From UBA11612 sp963662375 (GTDB taxonomy: Bacteria > Pseudomonadota > Alphaproteobacteria > Rhodospirillales > Rhodospirillaceae), in the NCBI GenBank assembly GCA_963662375.2, contig CAXXRP010000005.1, positions 1 through 64,000 on the forward strand: a stretch of 64,000 nucleotides of DNA. The letters run 5' to 3'. A program made the translations under genes and the position numbers. Below the pieces are notes generated by a model. That model had not been told where the DNA came from. It made no database searches and worked only from the letters and a program-made list of their open reading frames with translations. Positions 7,854 through 16,268 of this stretch are shown here, piece by piece (position 1 is the stretch's first letter; the number at the start of each line of letters is the position of its first letter).

Positions 7854-8014
7854 TGGCAGTTCGACAGATTTATTGCAACCTTCATCTTGCTGCAGAGATG
7901 CCCGCACTCACAGCACGCCCGGATTACCACCTAGGGTGCGGCGTTCGGCCTCCCAATTGCGCATGTGCAACATTCTCGGTAAATGCCGTTAGCAGGTGGC
8001 TGATTGGGCGGCAG

Positions 8015-9087
8015 CTACGAGTTCATCGAACAATGCGCGCATCTTTGGGTCTTGATGATTGAGCCTGTCGCCCTTAACGCCGCTAGGATTTCTGCCTGGC
8101 GACCGTCGGCCACCTGGCCGTAACTAGTGAAGGTGGTCATCACCTGATCGTGGCCCAGGTTTTGGCTCCACGCTTTAAACTCCTCCGGGCTCGAACATAG
8201 CTTTTCCCCCAGCGAGGCAAGCGTTTTCCGGAAACTGTGAGGATTGAAGTACGGTAACCCAGCATGCGCAAATGCTGCTTTGAACACATTCCGCACCGGC
8301 GCAGACGTGATCCAGTGCTTCCGTTCCAGGCCTTCGACCAGAAAAAGGCCTTCCGGCCCAAGTTCACGATGTGGTGCGGGAAACAGAGGGTCATCTTTCC
8401 CCCAAGCCCTCTCCGAGTCAGGAAACCGACCCAATTTTCGATAATGTCGTCTAGATTACCTGGTACGGGAAAGTAATCTGTGACGAGTGATTTAGAGAAC
8501 TTGGTGTTTACGTCGTTTGGGTCCTGATGGAGGCGCCGGGCATTGACATCAAGATGCCTGAGCTTAAGGCCTATGACAGCGCCGTCACGCACTCCCGTTA
8601 GAAGAGTTAAGGCCACCAATGCCCGATCCCGGCGCTCTATATCGTTCCTGTCGGGCATGGTGCGGATCACCAGAAGGATTTGATCGACCGTAGGCACGGG
8701 TCGATAGCGAGGGGCCCGGGCGATGCGTGCATCTTTGTCCGACATATTGAAGTATTCAGCGTCGGAATACGCAAAACGAGACTTATAACCCCGCTGACCC
8801 GCGAGCCATCGGAAGAATTTCCGCAACGCTCCCAAAGTCCCGTGAATTGTCGCCTTACTCAGCGTCTTGCCGGAAGCGCGTCCGATTTGCTTGGCAAGGT
8901 GCGCCTTGAAAACCGCGGCTTGGCCATGGTGAAAGAGCTTGAAGTCCTTAAACCCCGTGTACGACTCAAAACGGTGGAGGGCCTTTGCCGCACCGTCGAT
9001 AGAGGGTTCGCTGTAACCGTCGGCCTCCTTGAGGTAGATAAAATATTCACGCTTGATGCGTTCGTTCTGGGGATGAAATTTCGTCAT
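8015..9087 (-). pseudogene. tyrosine recombinase/integrase, single frameshift
   Basis: Two frames together give a ~357-residue tyrosine recombinase. The first (from ATG 9087) has the SAM-like core-binding domain (residues ~10-105) and the first catalytic Arg in LLTGVRDGAVIGLKLRHLD (R167). After RRGLGGK the frame changes in the C5 run near 8397-8402. The second frame carries PLFPAPHRELGPEGLFLVEG, the HxxR motif NPHSFRKTL, the third motif LGHDQVM and the nucleophile Tyr in TFTSYGQVA. All catalytic residues are present across the two frames, so one missing base is the only defect. The homopolymer setting makes either sequencing error or a recent mutation possible. Confidence 0.82.
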
Positions 9088-9094
9088 GGCGTTC

Positions 9095-9569
9095 TCAAGC
9101 CTCTAAGTCATTATTCACGGGGGATGGAGGACACCCCTTTATGCGTGATGGCCCAGGCTGGAAAGAAACGTCCAGCTGCCCTTTGACCACGTCCAGCTTT
9201 GCCAAGCTCACAGCGCGGTAGACCAACCTATCGCAGGACGGGCAAATGCCCCGTAGCTGACCTCGGTTAAGGTTGAATGGAATATAGTCGGCCATTTTTC
9301 CTGCAGGCCGCTGAGGAGTCCGACATGGTAAACAGTAGATTTCACCCGGGCCGCACTTACGTTTGCGACTCTTATTCCGTGCCGCCAAAAATGCCGCCAG
9401 CACTCGGCCTTGGATCAGGATTGGACGACCATTGTCGATGGATTTCAGCCCTTCCTTGCGCCATGTTCGGGACGGTGTTCTTATGAACACTAAATAGGCG
9501 AGCAATCTCCTCCAGGGTGTGGCTCCGGTGGATTTTCACCAGCTTTGAGTTTAGGCGACGTGAGCCCAT
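9095..9569 (-). pseudogene. HTH plus zinc-ribbon DNA-binding protein, single frameshift
   Basis: From ATG 9569 the frame reads MGSRRLNSKLVKIHRSHTLE then EIARLFSVHKNTV, an excisionase-type helix-turn-helix. One extra C near 9475 shifts the frame; the continuation RTWRKEGLKSIDNGRPILIQ leads into a ribbon with CGPGEIYCLPC and CPSC. Repaired length is about 157 residues. Proteins of this layout sit beside site-specific integrases in alphaproteobacterial islands, and here the gene is 8 bp upstream of the recombinase. It was probably a regulator or recombination directionality factor of the island. Confidence 0.7.
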
Positions 9570-9595
9570 GGCCGTCGTCGTTTACCGTTAGAACT

Positions 9596-9835
9596 TCAGG
9601 GCGTGTCCACCGGTCGTCGTGTACCGGGGTCCGAGGTGGACCGACGCGGGCCTGTGCTGTGCGCTTCTACCCAGGCCAATAAGTCGGCCTCGCGATACAG
9701 AGGTTTGCGTCCAAATGATTCGAATATCGGTCCGCCACCAATACTGGCCAGCTTAGCTAGGGTCGAAGGTGCAACCGGATAGCCACGCTGGGTCAGAAAT
9801 TGAGCGGCATCGCGGCGGGGGTAAACGGCGGTCAA
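9596..9835 (-). CDS. AlpA/excisionase-like HTH protein
   Basis: 79 residues. YPRRDAAQFLTQRGYPVAPS then TLAKLASIGGGPIFESFGRK and PLYREADLLAWVEA form a winged helix-turn-helix of the MerR/AlpA type found in integrative elements, which regulates integrase or acts in excision. The frame starts at a TTG (9835). A much better start, an ATG at ~9850 preceded by GAGGAAAAG, is one base out of frame and would read MTDSVDRRL before joining YPRRD, so a single-base deletion near 9828 is likely. The body of the gene is intact. Confidence 0.65.
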   Translation of the reverse strand: MTAVYPRRDAAQFLTQRGYPVAPSTLAKLASIGGGPIFESFGRKPLYREADLLAWVEAHSTGPRRSTSDPGTRRPVDTP

Positions 9836-9950
9836 CAGAGTCAGTCATCTTTTCCTCACTTTCGATTGCCGGACAATTCCGGCACGCGAAGGAAAAGATG
9901 GCGATTTCTGAATTATTTATCAGCCGGATATAGCGACCGTTGGCTGGAAA

Positions 9951-10627
9951 CTAACCGTCTTTGGATTTCCAGCCAACGGATTCAAGGTATTTATAAATTG
10001 GCGATACGCGACGCTTAATCTCACTTTCGGCGGGTGCATCGTCGATTTCCCCGATGAACCAACTCTGTAACCTGCGAATTAGTTCGTTCTGGATTTTTGG
10101 CAGGCCGTCCTCATCGGCGATACGAACGATCTCGGCGATGCAGCCATCCCAGTTATATTTTGCGGGGCGACCGGGTTTGCGCTGCGGCTCGACTGGTGCC
10201 GCCGGGTTTTGCCCAGCCATTAGTTTGGTGGTGGCTGGCGGTGTCACAATGTTTAGCGGTTTGGGATCGGTTTCAGCGCCCTCAAATTCCCCGTCAGCTT
10301 CCGCTTCTTCAGGCGAAACCGTATCGAATAAGAATTTGGGATACTGCTTTTTCGATTTGGCAAATTTTTGTAATTCTGATCGTCCGATCAGGACGCCAAA
10401 AGGGCTCCATCGTCGAGCGATGGAAGCTACTCCTGAAGTTGACTTCAAGCTGACCTGCCTCAAAGCTGCCGATGAGCGCCTGAATGACCGCAGCGACGCC
10501 CGCTGGCCGACTGTCCATTGAAGGTTTCTTGTCCTTCAGAATCTGGCGGGCCCAGATCGTGCCAGAGGTATGCCGCTTGAGCGACTGTGAAGGTATCAAC
10601 TAAGTCCCAGGATTTTGAGTAAGACAT
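9951..10627 (-). pseudogene. island protein with 'TVAQAAYLW' domain, two frameshifts
   Basis: From ATG 10627 the frame reads MSYSKSWDLVDTFTVAQAAY then LWHDLGPP, a motif found in hypothetical proteins of alphaproteobacterial islands. It then shifts to a frame reading AAVIQALIGSFEAGQLEVN and again to one reading RRWSPFGVLIGRSELQKFAK and running to 9951. Repaired length is about 224 residues. The C-terminal part (PGRPAKYNWDGCIAEIVRIA...) looks like a short DNA-binding or helical domain. It lies between the AlpA-like gene and the integrase, a position where I have seen this family, but its function is unknown. Confidence 0.6.
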
Positions 10628-10749
10628 CAGGGTACGCCAAACTAAAATTTTTCCTTTGCTCTGGATACCCTCTGCGGATAATCACCCAGGTGGCATAGTT
10701 TACCGACATTCACCCTTTCTCCCAACAAAGAAGGTGTCGAAGTGGATGC

Positions 10750-12063
10750 TCAAGCGTTGGCGTTGGCGTTGGCCTTGGCCTTGGCCTTGGCCTTGGCATC
10801 AAGGTTGACAACGTTGTCGTCTGCTCGGGACGGATCAGACAAAATTGACGCTAGTTTGGTGCTGACTTTGTCGGCCGCGTTCGCCAGCGCAGAATCGGGT
10901 GCACTGGCGTATCGCGCAGTGACACCTTTAACCCGGTGACCCAATAGACCCGCAATCGTCAATTCGCTGAAGTCCATGGCGGCAGCAGCGCTCGCAAACC
11001 AGTGCCTTAATCCATGCAATGAAAGATTGTTAATTTCGGCCAACTTAAGGACGCGTTCGAATACCTTGGGGAGCCCGACAAAGTGGCCCGATTTTCCAGA
11101 GCCCGGGAAGACGAAATCTTCGCTTTCACTCCGTGGCAGCTTCTTCAATATCGAGAACGCCCTGCGTCCGACCGGGCGCATCTGTGCGCCAGACTTAGTC
11201 TCAGAAAGCCGAAAGCACCGACCCACCATATCAACCTCTCCCCAAGTCAGAGTCAGGATTTCCATCCGACGGCAACCTGTAAGCAAAAGGAGCCTAATGG
11301 CATTAAGAGCATTGGCCTTTTCGCCAGCATCCTCGGCCGCCATTAAGCCTGTACTGAGTTTTCCCACCAAGGACCAAGAAAACGCGGGTCTAAATAGGTT
11401 TTCTTTGGGCCGTTTAATACCTCGGGCCGGGTTGCGATCAATGACACCATCGCGGACAGCGCGCTGAAGAATTGTACCCAACATCCCGACCGTACGAGCC
11501 GCCACGCCCTTTCCACCCGTGACACGACCGCCACGCTCCCGCTTTACCTTTCCGGCAGCTTTAGTCCGCTTTGTCTGCTTTTTGGCCGTTTTCCCGCGCT
11601 CAATGTCCTTCATGAATCTCTCAATATCGCGGGGCGTCAGGCTGGCAACAGTTCGATTCCCCAGCAGCGGCACGACATGGCGATAGATTCGGCTTCGGTC
11701 CATTGCTAAAGTACTGGCCTTGATGCGTCCCGCCTCTTCTTTCAAATAGACAGAACACAGTTCAGACACGGTAATTTGACCTCGTAGAGCAGATTTTTCC
11801 GCTGCCGGGTCATATCCCTTGGCAATCTTGGCCAATAGGTCGCGTGCGACAGCACGGGCTTCATCAGGGGCGAGAGCCGAACTATTTTTCAGTGTGAAGC
11901 GCCGAGAACGGCCGTGCGCATTGCGATACTGAACGAGGTATGCACGGGTGCCGGAAGGTTTTACCCGCACACCAAAGCCGCGCAATTCACTGTCCCAGGC
12001 AAAGACATCCCGGCCGGGAACTGGCCGAAGTCTATCAACAACCCGTTTCCCGATTTTAGCCAT
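10750..12063 (-). CDS. tyrosine integrase of the tRNA-Gly island
   Basis: 437 residues, P4-type integrase. An N-terminal arm-binding domain (residues ~1-90, RGFGVRVKPSGTRAYLVQYR) precedes the core-binding and catalytic domains. All catalytic residues are visible: R265 (LLLTGCRRMEI), K290 (SETKSG), H350-R353 (SLHGLRHW), H376 (LLGH) and the nucleophile Y385 (VTARYASAP). It should recombine the island at the tRNA-Gly 3' end; the gene starts 186 bp from the tRNA fragment with candidate arm sites between. The insert rich in Lys/Arg at ~158-188 and the C-terminal AKAKAKAKANANANA tail, encoded by hexanucleotide repeats, are unusual additions. Start is the ATG of MAKIGKRVV. Confidence 0.93.
   Translation of the reverse strand: MAKIGKRVVDRLRPVPGRDVFAWDSELRGFGVRVKPSGTRAYLVQYRNAHGRSRRFTLKNSSALAPDEARAVARDLLAKIAKGYDPAAEKSALRGQITVSELCSVYLKEEAGRIKASTLAMDRSRIYRHVVPLLGNRTVASLTPRDIERFMKDIERGKTAKKQTKRTKAAGKVKRERGGRVTGGKGVAARTVGMLGTILQRAVRDGVIDRNPARGIKRPKENLFRPAFSWSLVGKLSTGLMAAEDAGEKANALNAIRLLLLTGCRRMEILTLTWGEVDMVGRCFRLSETKSGAQMRPVGRRAFSILKKLPRSESEDFVFPGSGKSGHFVGLPKVFERVLKLAEINNLSLHGLRHWFASAAAAMDFSELTIAGLLGHRVKGVTARYASAPDSALANAADKVSTKLASILSDPSRADDNVVNLDAKAKAKAKANANANA
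10754..10797. repeat. hexanucleotide repeats at the 3' end of the integrase gene
   Basis: Three units of GCGTTG-type repeat are followed by about four units of GCCTTG-type repeat, in frame, encoding alternating Ala-Asn and Ala-Lys just before the stop codon. The tract could change length by slippage without breaking the frame. Confidence 0.8.
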
Positions 12064-12077
12064 TTGCCTTCACTCCT

Positions 12078-12132
12078 GCTTACCCGACCATCGCGCCTAA
12101 GTAGGTAAGCCCTAGGTAAGCATCGGGTAAGC
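12078..12132. promoter_or_regulatory. candidate integrase arm-type binding sites
   Basis: The heptamer GGTAAGC occurs at 12104, 12115 and 12126, exactly 11 bases apart, and once inverted (GCTTACC) at 12078. The row lies between the integrase start and the tRNA-Gly fragment. Helically phased direct repeats in this position are the usual form of arm sites bound by the integrase N-terminal domain; they could also serve to repress int. Confidence 0.6.
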
Positions 12133-12248
12133 AATTCCGGAAAATCTAAGAAAACCAAAGTAACTCATAGAACACCAATTAGTCCAGTTTATCTGCCGAA
12201 TATTAGTTGCTTCCGATTTCCCGAAAATTCCCGATATTTCTCTACTCT

Positions 12249-12297
12249 AACCTTGCCAAGGTTGGGGTCGAGAGTTCAAATCTCTTCGCCCGCTCCA
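12249..12297 (+). other. tRNA-Gly(GCC) 3' fragment, island attachment site
   Basis: The sequence holds the anticodon arm (AACC TTGCCAA GGTT, anticodon GCC), variable loop, T-arm (GAGAG TTCAAAT CTCTT) and the 3' acceptor strand CGCCCGC with TCCA. The matching 5' half (GCGGGCG and the D-arm) is absent upstream; instead there is AT-rich island sequence. This is the duplicated tRNA 3' end left by integrase-mediated insertion. Because it reads on the plus strand, the intact tRNA gene should lie to the left of the island, outside the window. Confidence 0.8.
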
Positions 12298-12409
12298 TTT
12301 TCCAAAACCAGTTTCCATATTCGCGGCGCAGGCTTGTTTTTACATGTCAAAAAGCTTGCGGTGTGCTTTATGCCAATTCACGGGCACCTATCAAAGCGGA
12401 TATGCAGAA

Positions 12410-13127
12410 TTATGAAGGCATTGGAGGGCGCCATCCATGGCGACCTTCTCCCGTTACCGTCAACACTGGAACCCGCATGAGTAGAGACTCGCAAGTGGTG
12501 AGCCCTCCGGAATAGGAGGAGGTGTCGAGGATAATGTCCACTTCGGAATATCGCGCGAGAAACTCCACATGAGGGCCGCCGGTTAGGAACAACACCCTAT
12601 CCGTACCGATTCTCTCGTCCATGAACATACTAATAATGCGGCCTTGCCGAGCGCCGTCGGAGAGAAGGTGTCCGTTCAAAAGAAAACGGGCGTCGGGCAT
12701 GGCGCGCAACCCAGCGGCCCACCGCGCCACGGCGGCTGGACTTATTTTTGTGACTTCGCTGAAGCTGCCAAACGTGATGCACCATTCGTTTGGCTCGGAG
12801 CAGAACTGATCGCGGCGCATTATCTGGGGGGTGGTAGCAGATATGATCCGGCGCGAAGCGCACGACCCGCTCGACATAATACCGATCGTCTTCGGGCGGT
12901 GTATGAACCAGATCGTCGAGCGGCACATCGATAGCTTTAAGGCCACGGGTGTCGACATACTCTTCCCACGCAACTTGAAGAGGTGTGGGCGTGGCTGAAA
13001 AAGTGGGAGGACGATTGTTCGGCGCGTGTCCGCAGAGGCCGATTAGAACGTCGATACGATCCTGGGCGATAAGCCTAGCGAGATCGGCCGTTGCGAGCGA
13101 TGGCATGAAGGCGAGCATACAACCCAT
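12410..13127 (-). pseudogene. SPINDLY/OGT-type O-GlcNAc transferase remnant
   Basis: Two frames give the catalytic part of a bacterial SPINDLY-type glycosyltransferase: IDVLIGLCGHAPNNRPPTFS then ATPTPLQVAWEEYVDTRGL in the first, and WCITFGSFSEVTKISPAAVA, FLARYSEVDIILDTSSYSGG and LTTCESLLMRVPVLTVTGEG in the second. The switch is near the C6 run around 12845. The N-terminal TPR repeats are missing, the start overlaps the 3' end of msbA by about 50 bp, and the C-terminus stops just after the GEGRH motif. So it is truncated at both ends as well as frameshifted. Such enzymes glycosylate proteins, often flagellin, or act in polysaccharide loci, which fits the region. Confidence 0.72.
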
Positions 13128-14850
13128 TGGTTTCCACCAATGTGCTGTGTGCGCCTACTTCCACGACCCTGCCCTGATCGACGACACATATCTGGTCGGC
13201 CGCGGCTATGGTCGACAAACGGTGAGCTATGATAAGTGTCGTTCTCCCTTTTTTCAAAGTTTCCAGCGCCGCCTGAACCTGGCGTTCGGTCTCGGTATCC
13301 AAGGCTGACGTCGCTTCATCCAACAACAAGATCGGCGCGTCCTTCAGCAGCGCTCGAGCTATGGCTAGACGCTGGCGTTGGCCGCCGGAAAGAGTCTGCC
13401 CGCGCGCGCCGACCATCGTTTCGTAACCGTCCGCCAGCGCGCCTATAAAATCATGAGCCCCGGCGGCGCGGGCAGCGGCCTCGATGTCGGCCTCAGCGGC
13501 GCCGGGGCGACCGTAGCGAATATTTGCACGCACCGTGTCATCGAACAGAACCACTTCCTGACTCACCAGCGCGATAGACTCCCGAAGCGAAGCCATCGTG
13601 ACCTCGCGGACGTTCTGCCCGTCGATAGTGACAGCGCCGTCCGTGACATCATAAAACCGCGGAATTAAGTTTAAGATGGTTGTCTTACCCGCCCCCGACG
13701 GGCCCACCAGCGCGGTAGTCTTGCCGGATGGCACCGCAAAGCTTAACTTTGTAAGCGCTGGGATATCGCCCGTGTAAGAAAAACTTACCTTATCAAATCG
13801 GATTTCGCCGCGACCCACTTTCAGCGCCGAGGCGCCCGGCGCATCTGACAAAACCGGCTCTGTGTCAAGCACGGAAAATAAACGCTCCGCACCAGCTAAA
13901 CCCTCATTGATCTGAGCATTGGCGTTGGCAAGCGCTTTCATCGGACGATAAGCAGATAACAATGCCGTGATGAATGAGAAAAAAGCACCGGCGGAAGTAT
14001 CCCCTTGAATGACGCGCCAGCCACCGTAGACGATGACGATGGTCACGGCGACGCCGCCGAGCGTTTCCATGAGCGGACTGGCTAGGGCTTTGACCCGCTC
14101 TGCCCTTATAATGAGGTCGCGGATTGCGGCGGTAATCGCCGCGGCCCGTCCGGCTTCGTAGGCCTCCATGCGGTAACCCTTTACGAGGCGAATGCCGCTT
14201 AGGCTTTGCTCAACGAGCGTCATGAAGGAGCCGGTCTGCGCCTGTGTATTAGCGGTGACCTTGCGCAGCCGGCGTCCCAATGCGGCGACCGGAAAAACCG
14301 CTGCAGGGAACGCGACGAAGGCGATCGTTGCGAGCATCCAGTCCTGATAGAACATCACGCCGACCAGTAGAATGATGGACAGGGTTTCCCGCCCAAGCGC
14401 CGTCAACGCCGTCGAAACGGCCACGCGCATGGCGTTGATATCGGTGGTCAGGCGCGAGATCAGCGCGCCTGTGCGGTTGGAGGCAAAGAAGTTCAAGTCC
14501 ATACGAAGCAAATGACGAAACAAGCGGTTTTGAAGATCGGTAAGTATGGTCTGGCCAGCGCGGGTCATAATTACCGTCTGGCCATAAGTGGCCGCGCCCT
14601 TGATCGCAAAAGTCGCGAATACGCCAAGGCCTATCGGCCACAACAGATCGGCGCGCCGCTCCACAAAAACACGGTTGACCACTGGGTCCATGAGCCATGC
14701 CAGGGCCGCGGTAGACACAGCGATCGCCCCCATACACAGCACCGCCACGGCGAACCACCCGGCGTAGGGGGTCACCGCCTCGCGGACGAGACGGCCGTAA
14801 AGCGCGCGGGCGGGAGTATTTTCGGGCGTTTCTGGTTGAGGAGGATTCAT
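13075..14850 (-). CDS. msbA: MsbA-type lipid A export ABC transporter
   Basis: 591 residues, a half-transporter with six N-terminal membrane helices (residues ~30-310) fused to an ATPase. Walker A GPSGAGKTT, signature LSGGQRQRLAIARALL, Walker B ILLLDEATSALD and the H-loop IIAHRLST are all intact. MsbA flips lipid A-core from the inner to the outer face of the inner membrane. It is read away from the aminotransferase/oxidoreductase pair at 15100-17216, which may make a modified lipid A precursor. A general multidrug or glycolipid exporter of the same family cannot be excluded from sequence alone. Confidence 0.85.
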   Translation of the reverse strand: MNPPQPETPENTPARALYGRLVREAVTPYAGWFAVAVLCMGAIAVSTAALAWLMDPVVNRVFVERRADLLWPIGLGVFATFAIKGAATYGQTVIMTRAGQTILTDLQNRLFRHLLRMDLNFFASNRTGALISRLTTDINAMRVAVSTALTALGRETLSIILLVGVMFYQDWMLATIAFVAFPAAVFPVAALGRRLRKVTANTQAQTGSFMTLVEQSLSGIRLVKGYRMEAYEAGRAAAITAAIRDLIIRAERVKALASPLMETLGGVAVTIVIVYGGWRVIQGDTSAGAFFSFITALLSAYRPMKALANANAQINEGLAGAERLFSVLDTEPVLSDAPGASALKVGRGEIRFDKVSFSYTGDIPALTKLSFAVPSGKTTALVGPSGAGKTTILNLIPRFYDVTDGAVTIDGQNVREVTMASLRESIALVSQEVVLFDDTVRANIRYGRPGAAEADIEAAARAAGAHDFIGALADGYETMVGARGQTLSGGQRQRLAIARALLKDAPILLLDEATSALDTETERQVQAALETLKKGRTTLIIAHRLSTIAAADQICVVDQGRVVEVGAHSTLVETNGLYARLHAIARNGRSR

Positions 14851-15099
14851 TGGGGGAAGAAACCGCTAAATTTATGCCAGATAAGGGTTTTAATCGCGCC
14901 CTTCAATTAGACCTGCCATTCGGGTGTTGTCCAGGCGACACCGCCTAGGAAGACCCATTATCTCAGCGCCAACGCGCGGCCCAATCCATTTGCATGCATT
15001 GCACACAGGAGGTAAGTTCATAGTAGAAAATATGAGGGCGTCAGAACCTCGCTTTCTTCCCTGGCTGCGGTCCGGCCTTTCCCTTAGGACACTGTTTTT

Positions 15100-16251
15100 A
15101 TGCGCGATTCAGCCGCCGCCCCTGTCAGCCCCGAACCCATACCATTTATCGACCTCCAGGCGCAGCGCGCACGGATCAGCGGCTGCGTCGATGCTGCCAT
15201 AGCCCGCGTTCTGGCGCACGGGCACTTCATTATGGGGCCGGAAGTCACCGAGATTGAACGCAAGCTTGTGGCCCATTGCGGCGCCAAGCACGCCATCACC
15301 TGCTCGAGCGGAACCTCAGCACTCTTGTTGGCACTAATGGCGCGGGATATCGGCCGCGGCGACGCGGTGTTTGTCCCGTCTTTTACCTTTGCCGCCACGG
15401 TAGAAGTGGTTGTTTTACTCGGTGCCACACCGGTTTTTGTCGATGTTTTGCCCAATACTTATAACATGGACCCGGCGAGCCTCGAAAACGCGATTTTAGT
15501 CGCTCAAAAAATAGATCTCAAACCGACCTGTATCATTCCGGTCGACCTGTTTGGCCAACCGGTCGACTTCGATGCTATTCAAGCTTTCGCCAACGAGCAT
15601 GACCTTTGGGTGCTCGACGACGCCGCGCAGAGTTTCGGCGCCACTTATAAGGGACGACACCTAGGCACCTGCGCCGACATAACGGCGACAAGCTTTTATC
15701 CATCCAAGCCCTTAGGGTGTTACGGCGACGGCGGCGCTGTGTTCACCAATGATGACGAAACGGCACAGCGTTTGGCGCAAGTTCGAGTGCACGGACAGGG
15801 CCACGATCGGCACGAGAATGTATGCTTGGGCGTAACCGCGCGGTTTGATTCCATTCAGGCCGCGGTATTGATCGAAAAATTGGCCATCTTCGACGACGAA
15901 TGCGCAGCGCGGAGCAAAGTTGCCGCGCGCTATACCGACGGCTTGAACGAGTTCCTGACCACTCCCACGGTGCACGGCGACTGCACGTCCGTATGGGCGC
16001 AATACACGGTTACGTCGCCGCGGCGTGACCGCATCATCACCACCTTACACGGACAAAATATTCCGACCGCGTTGTTCTATCCGCGGCCGCTGCATACACA
16101 AACGCCCTACCGCGGCTTTCCCACGGCGATAGGCGGCTTGCCGGTCACCGAACGCCTCGCTGGTGAAGTGGTCAGTTTACCCATGCATCCGTACTTGGCG
16201 CCGGACGTGCAGGACCGCGTTATCGCCGGCGTGCGCGCAGCGCTTCTTTAG
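15100..16251 (+). CDS. DegT/DnrJ/EryC1 sugar aminotransferase (GnnB/WbpE-like)
   Basis: 383 residues, a PLP-dependent nucleotide-sugar aminotransferase. The PLP lysine is in SFYPSKPLGCYGDGGA; HAITCSSGTSALLLALMA and DDAAQSFGATYKG form the cofactor pocket. The opening IPFIDLQAQRARI and GHFIMGPEVTEIE resemble WbpE/GnnB enzymes that place an amino group at C3 of a 3-keto nucleotide sugar. The next gene, 17 bp downstream, is the matching Gfo/Idh oxidoreductase, so the two probably form a 3-amino-sugar pair (UDP-GlcNAc to UDP-GlcNAc3N), and the neighbouring msbA suggests use in lipid A. Substrate is inferred; a C4 aminotransferase (LegC-like) role is the alternative. Confidence 0.82.
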   Translation: MRDSAAAPVSPEPIPFIDLQAQRARISGCVDAAIARVLAHGHFIMGPEVTEIERKLVAHCGAKHAITCSSGTSALLLALMARDIGRGDAVFVPSFTFAATVEVVVLLGATPVFVDVLPNTYNMDPASLENAILVAQKIDLKPTCIIPVDLFGQPVDFDAIQAFANEHDLWVLDDAAQSFGATYKGRHLGTCADITATSFYPSKPLGCYGDGGAVFTNDDETAQRLAQVRVHGQGHDRHENVCLGVTARFDSIQAAVLIEKLAIFDDECAARSKVAARYTDGLNEFLTTPTVHGDCTSVWAQYTVTSPRRDRIITTLHGQNIPTALFYPRPLHTQTPYRGFPTAIGGLPVTERLAGEVVSLPMHPYLAPDVQDRVIAGVRAALL

Positions 16252-16268
16252 AACACGCGGCGTGTCCC

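Noticed and set aside
10754..10797. Possible CRISPR-like or minisatellite array
   Set aside because: Six-base units without spacers, in frame within a coding sequence; simple coding repeat.
12249..12297. Intact tRNA-Gly gene
   Set aside because: Only the 3' part from the anticodon arm is present; the 5' acceptor strand and D-arm are missing, so it is an attachment remnant.
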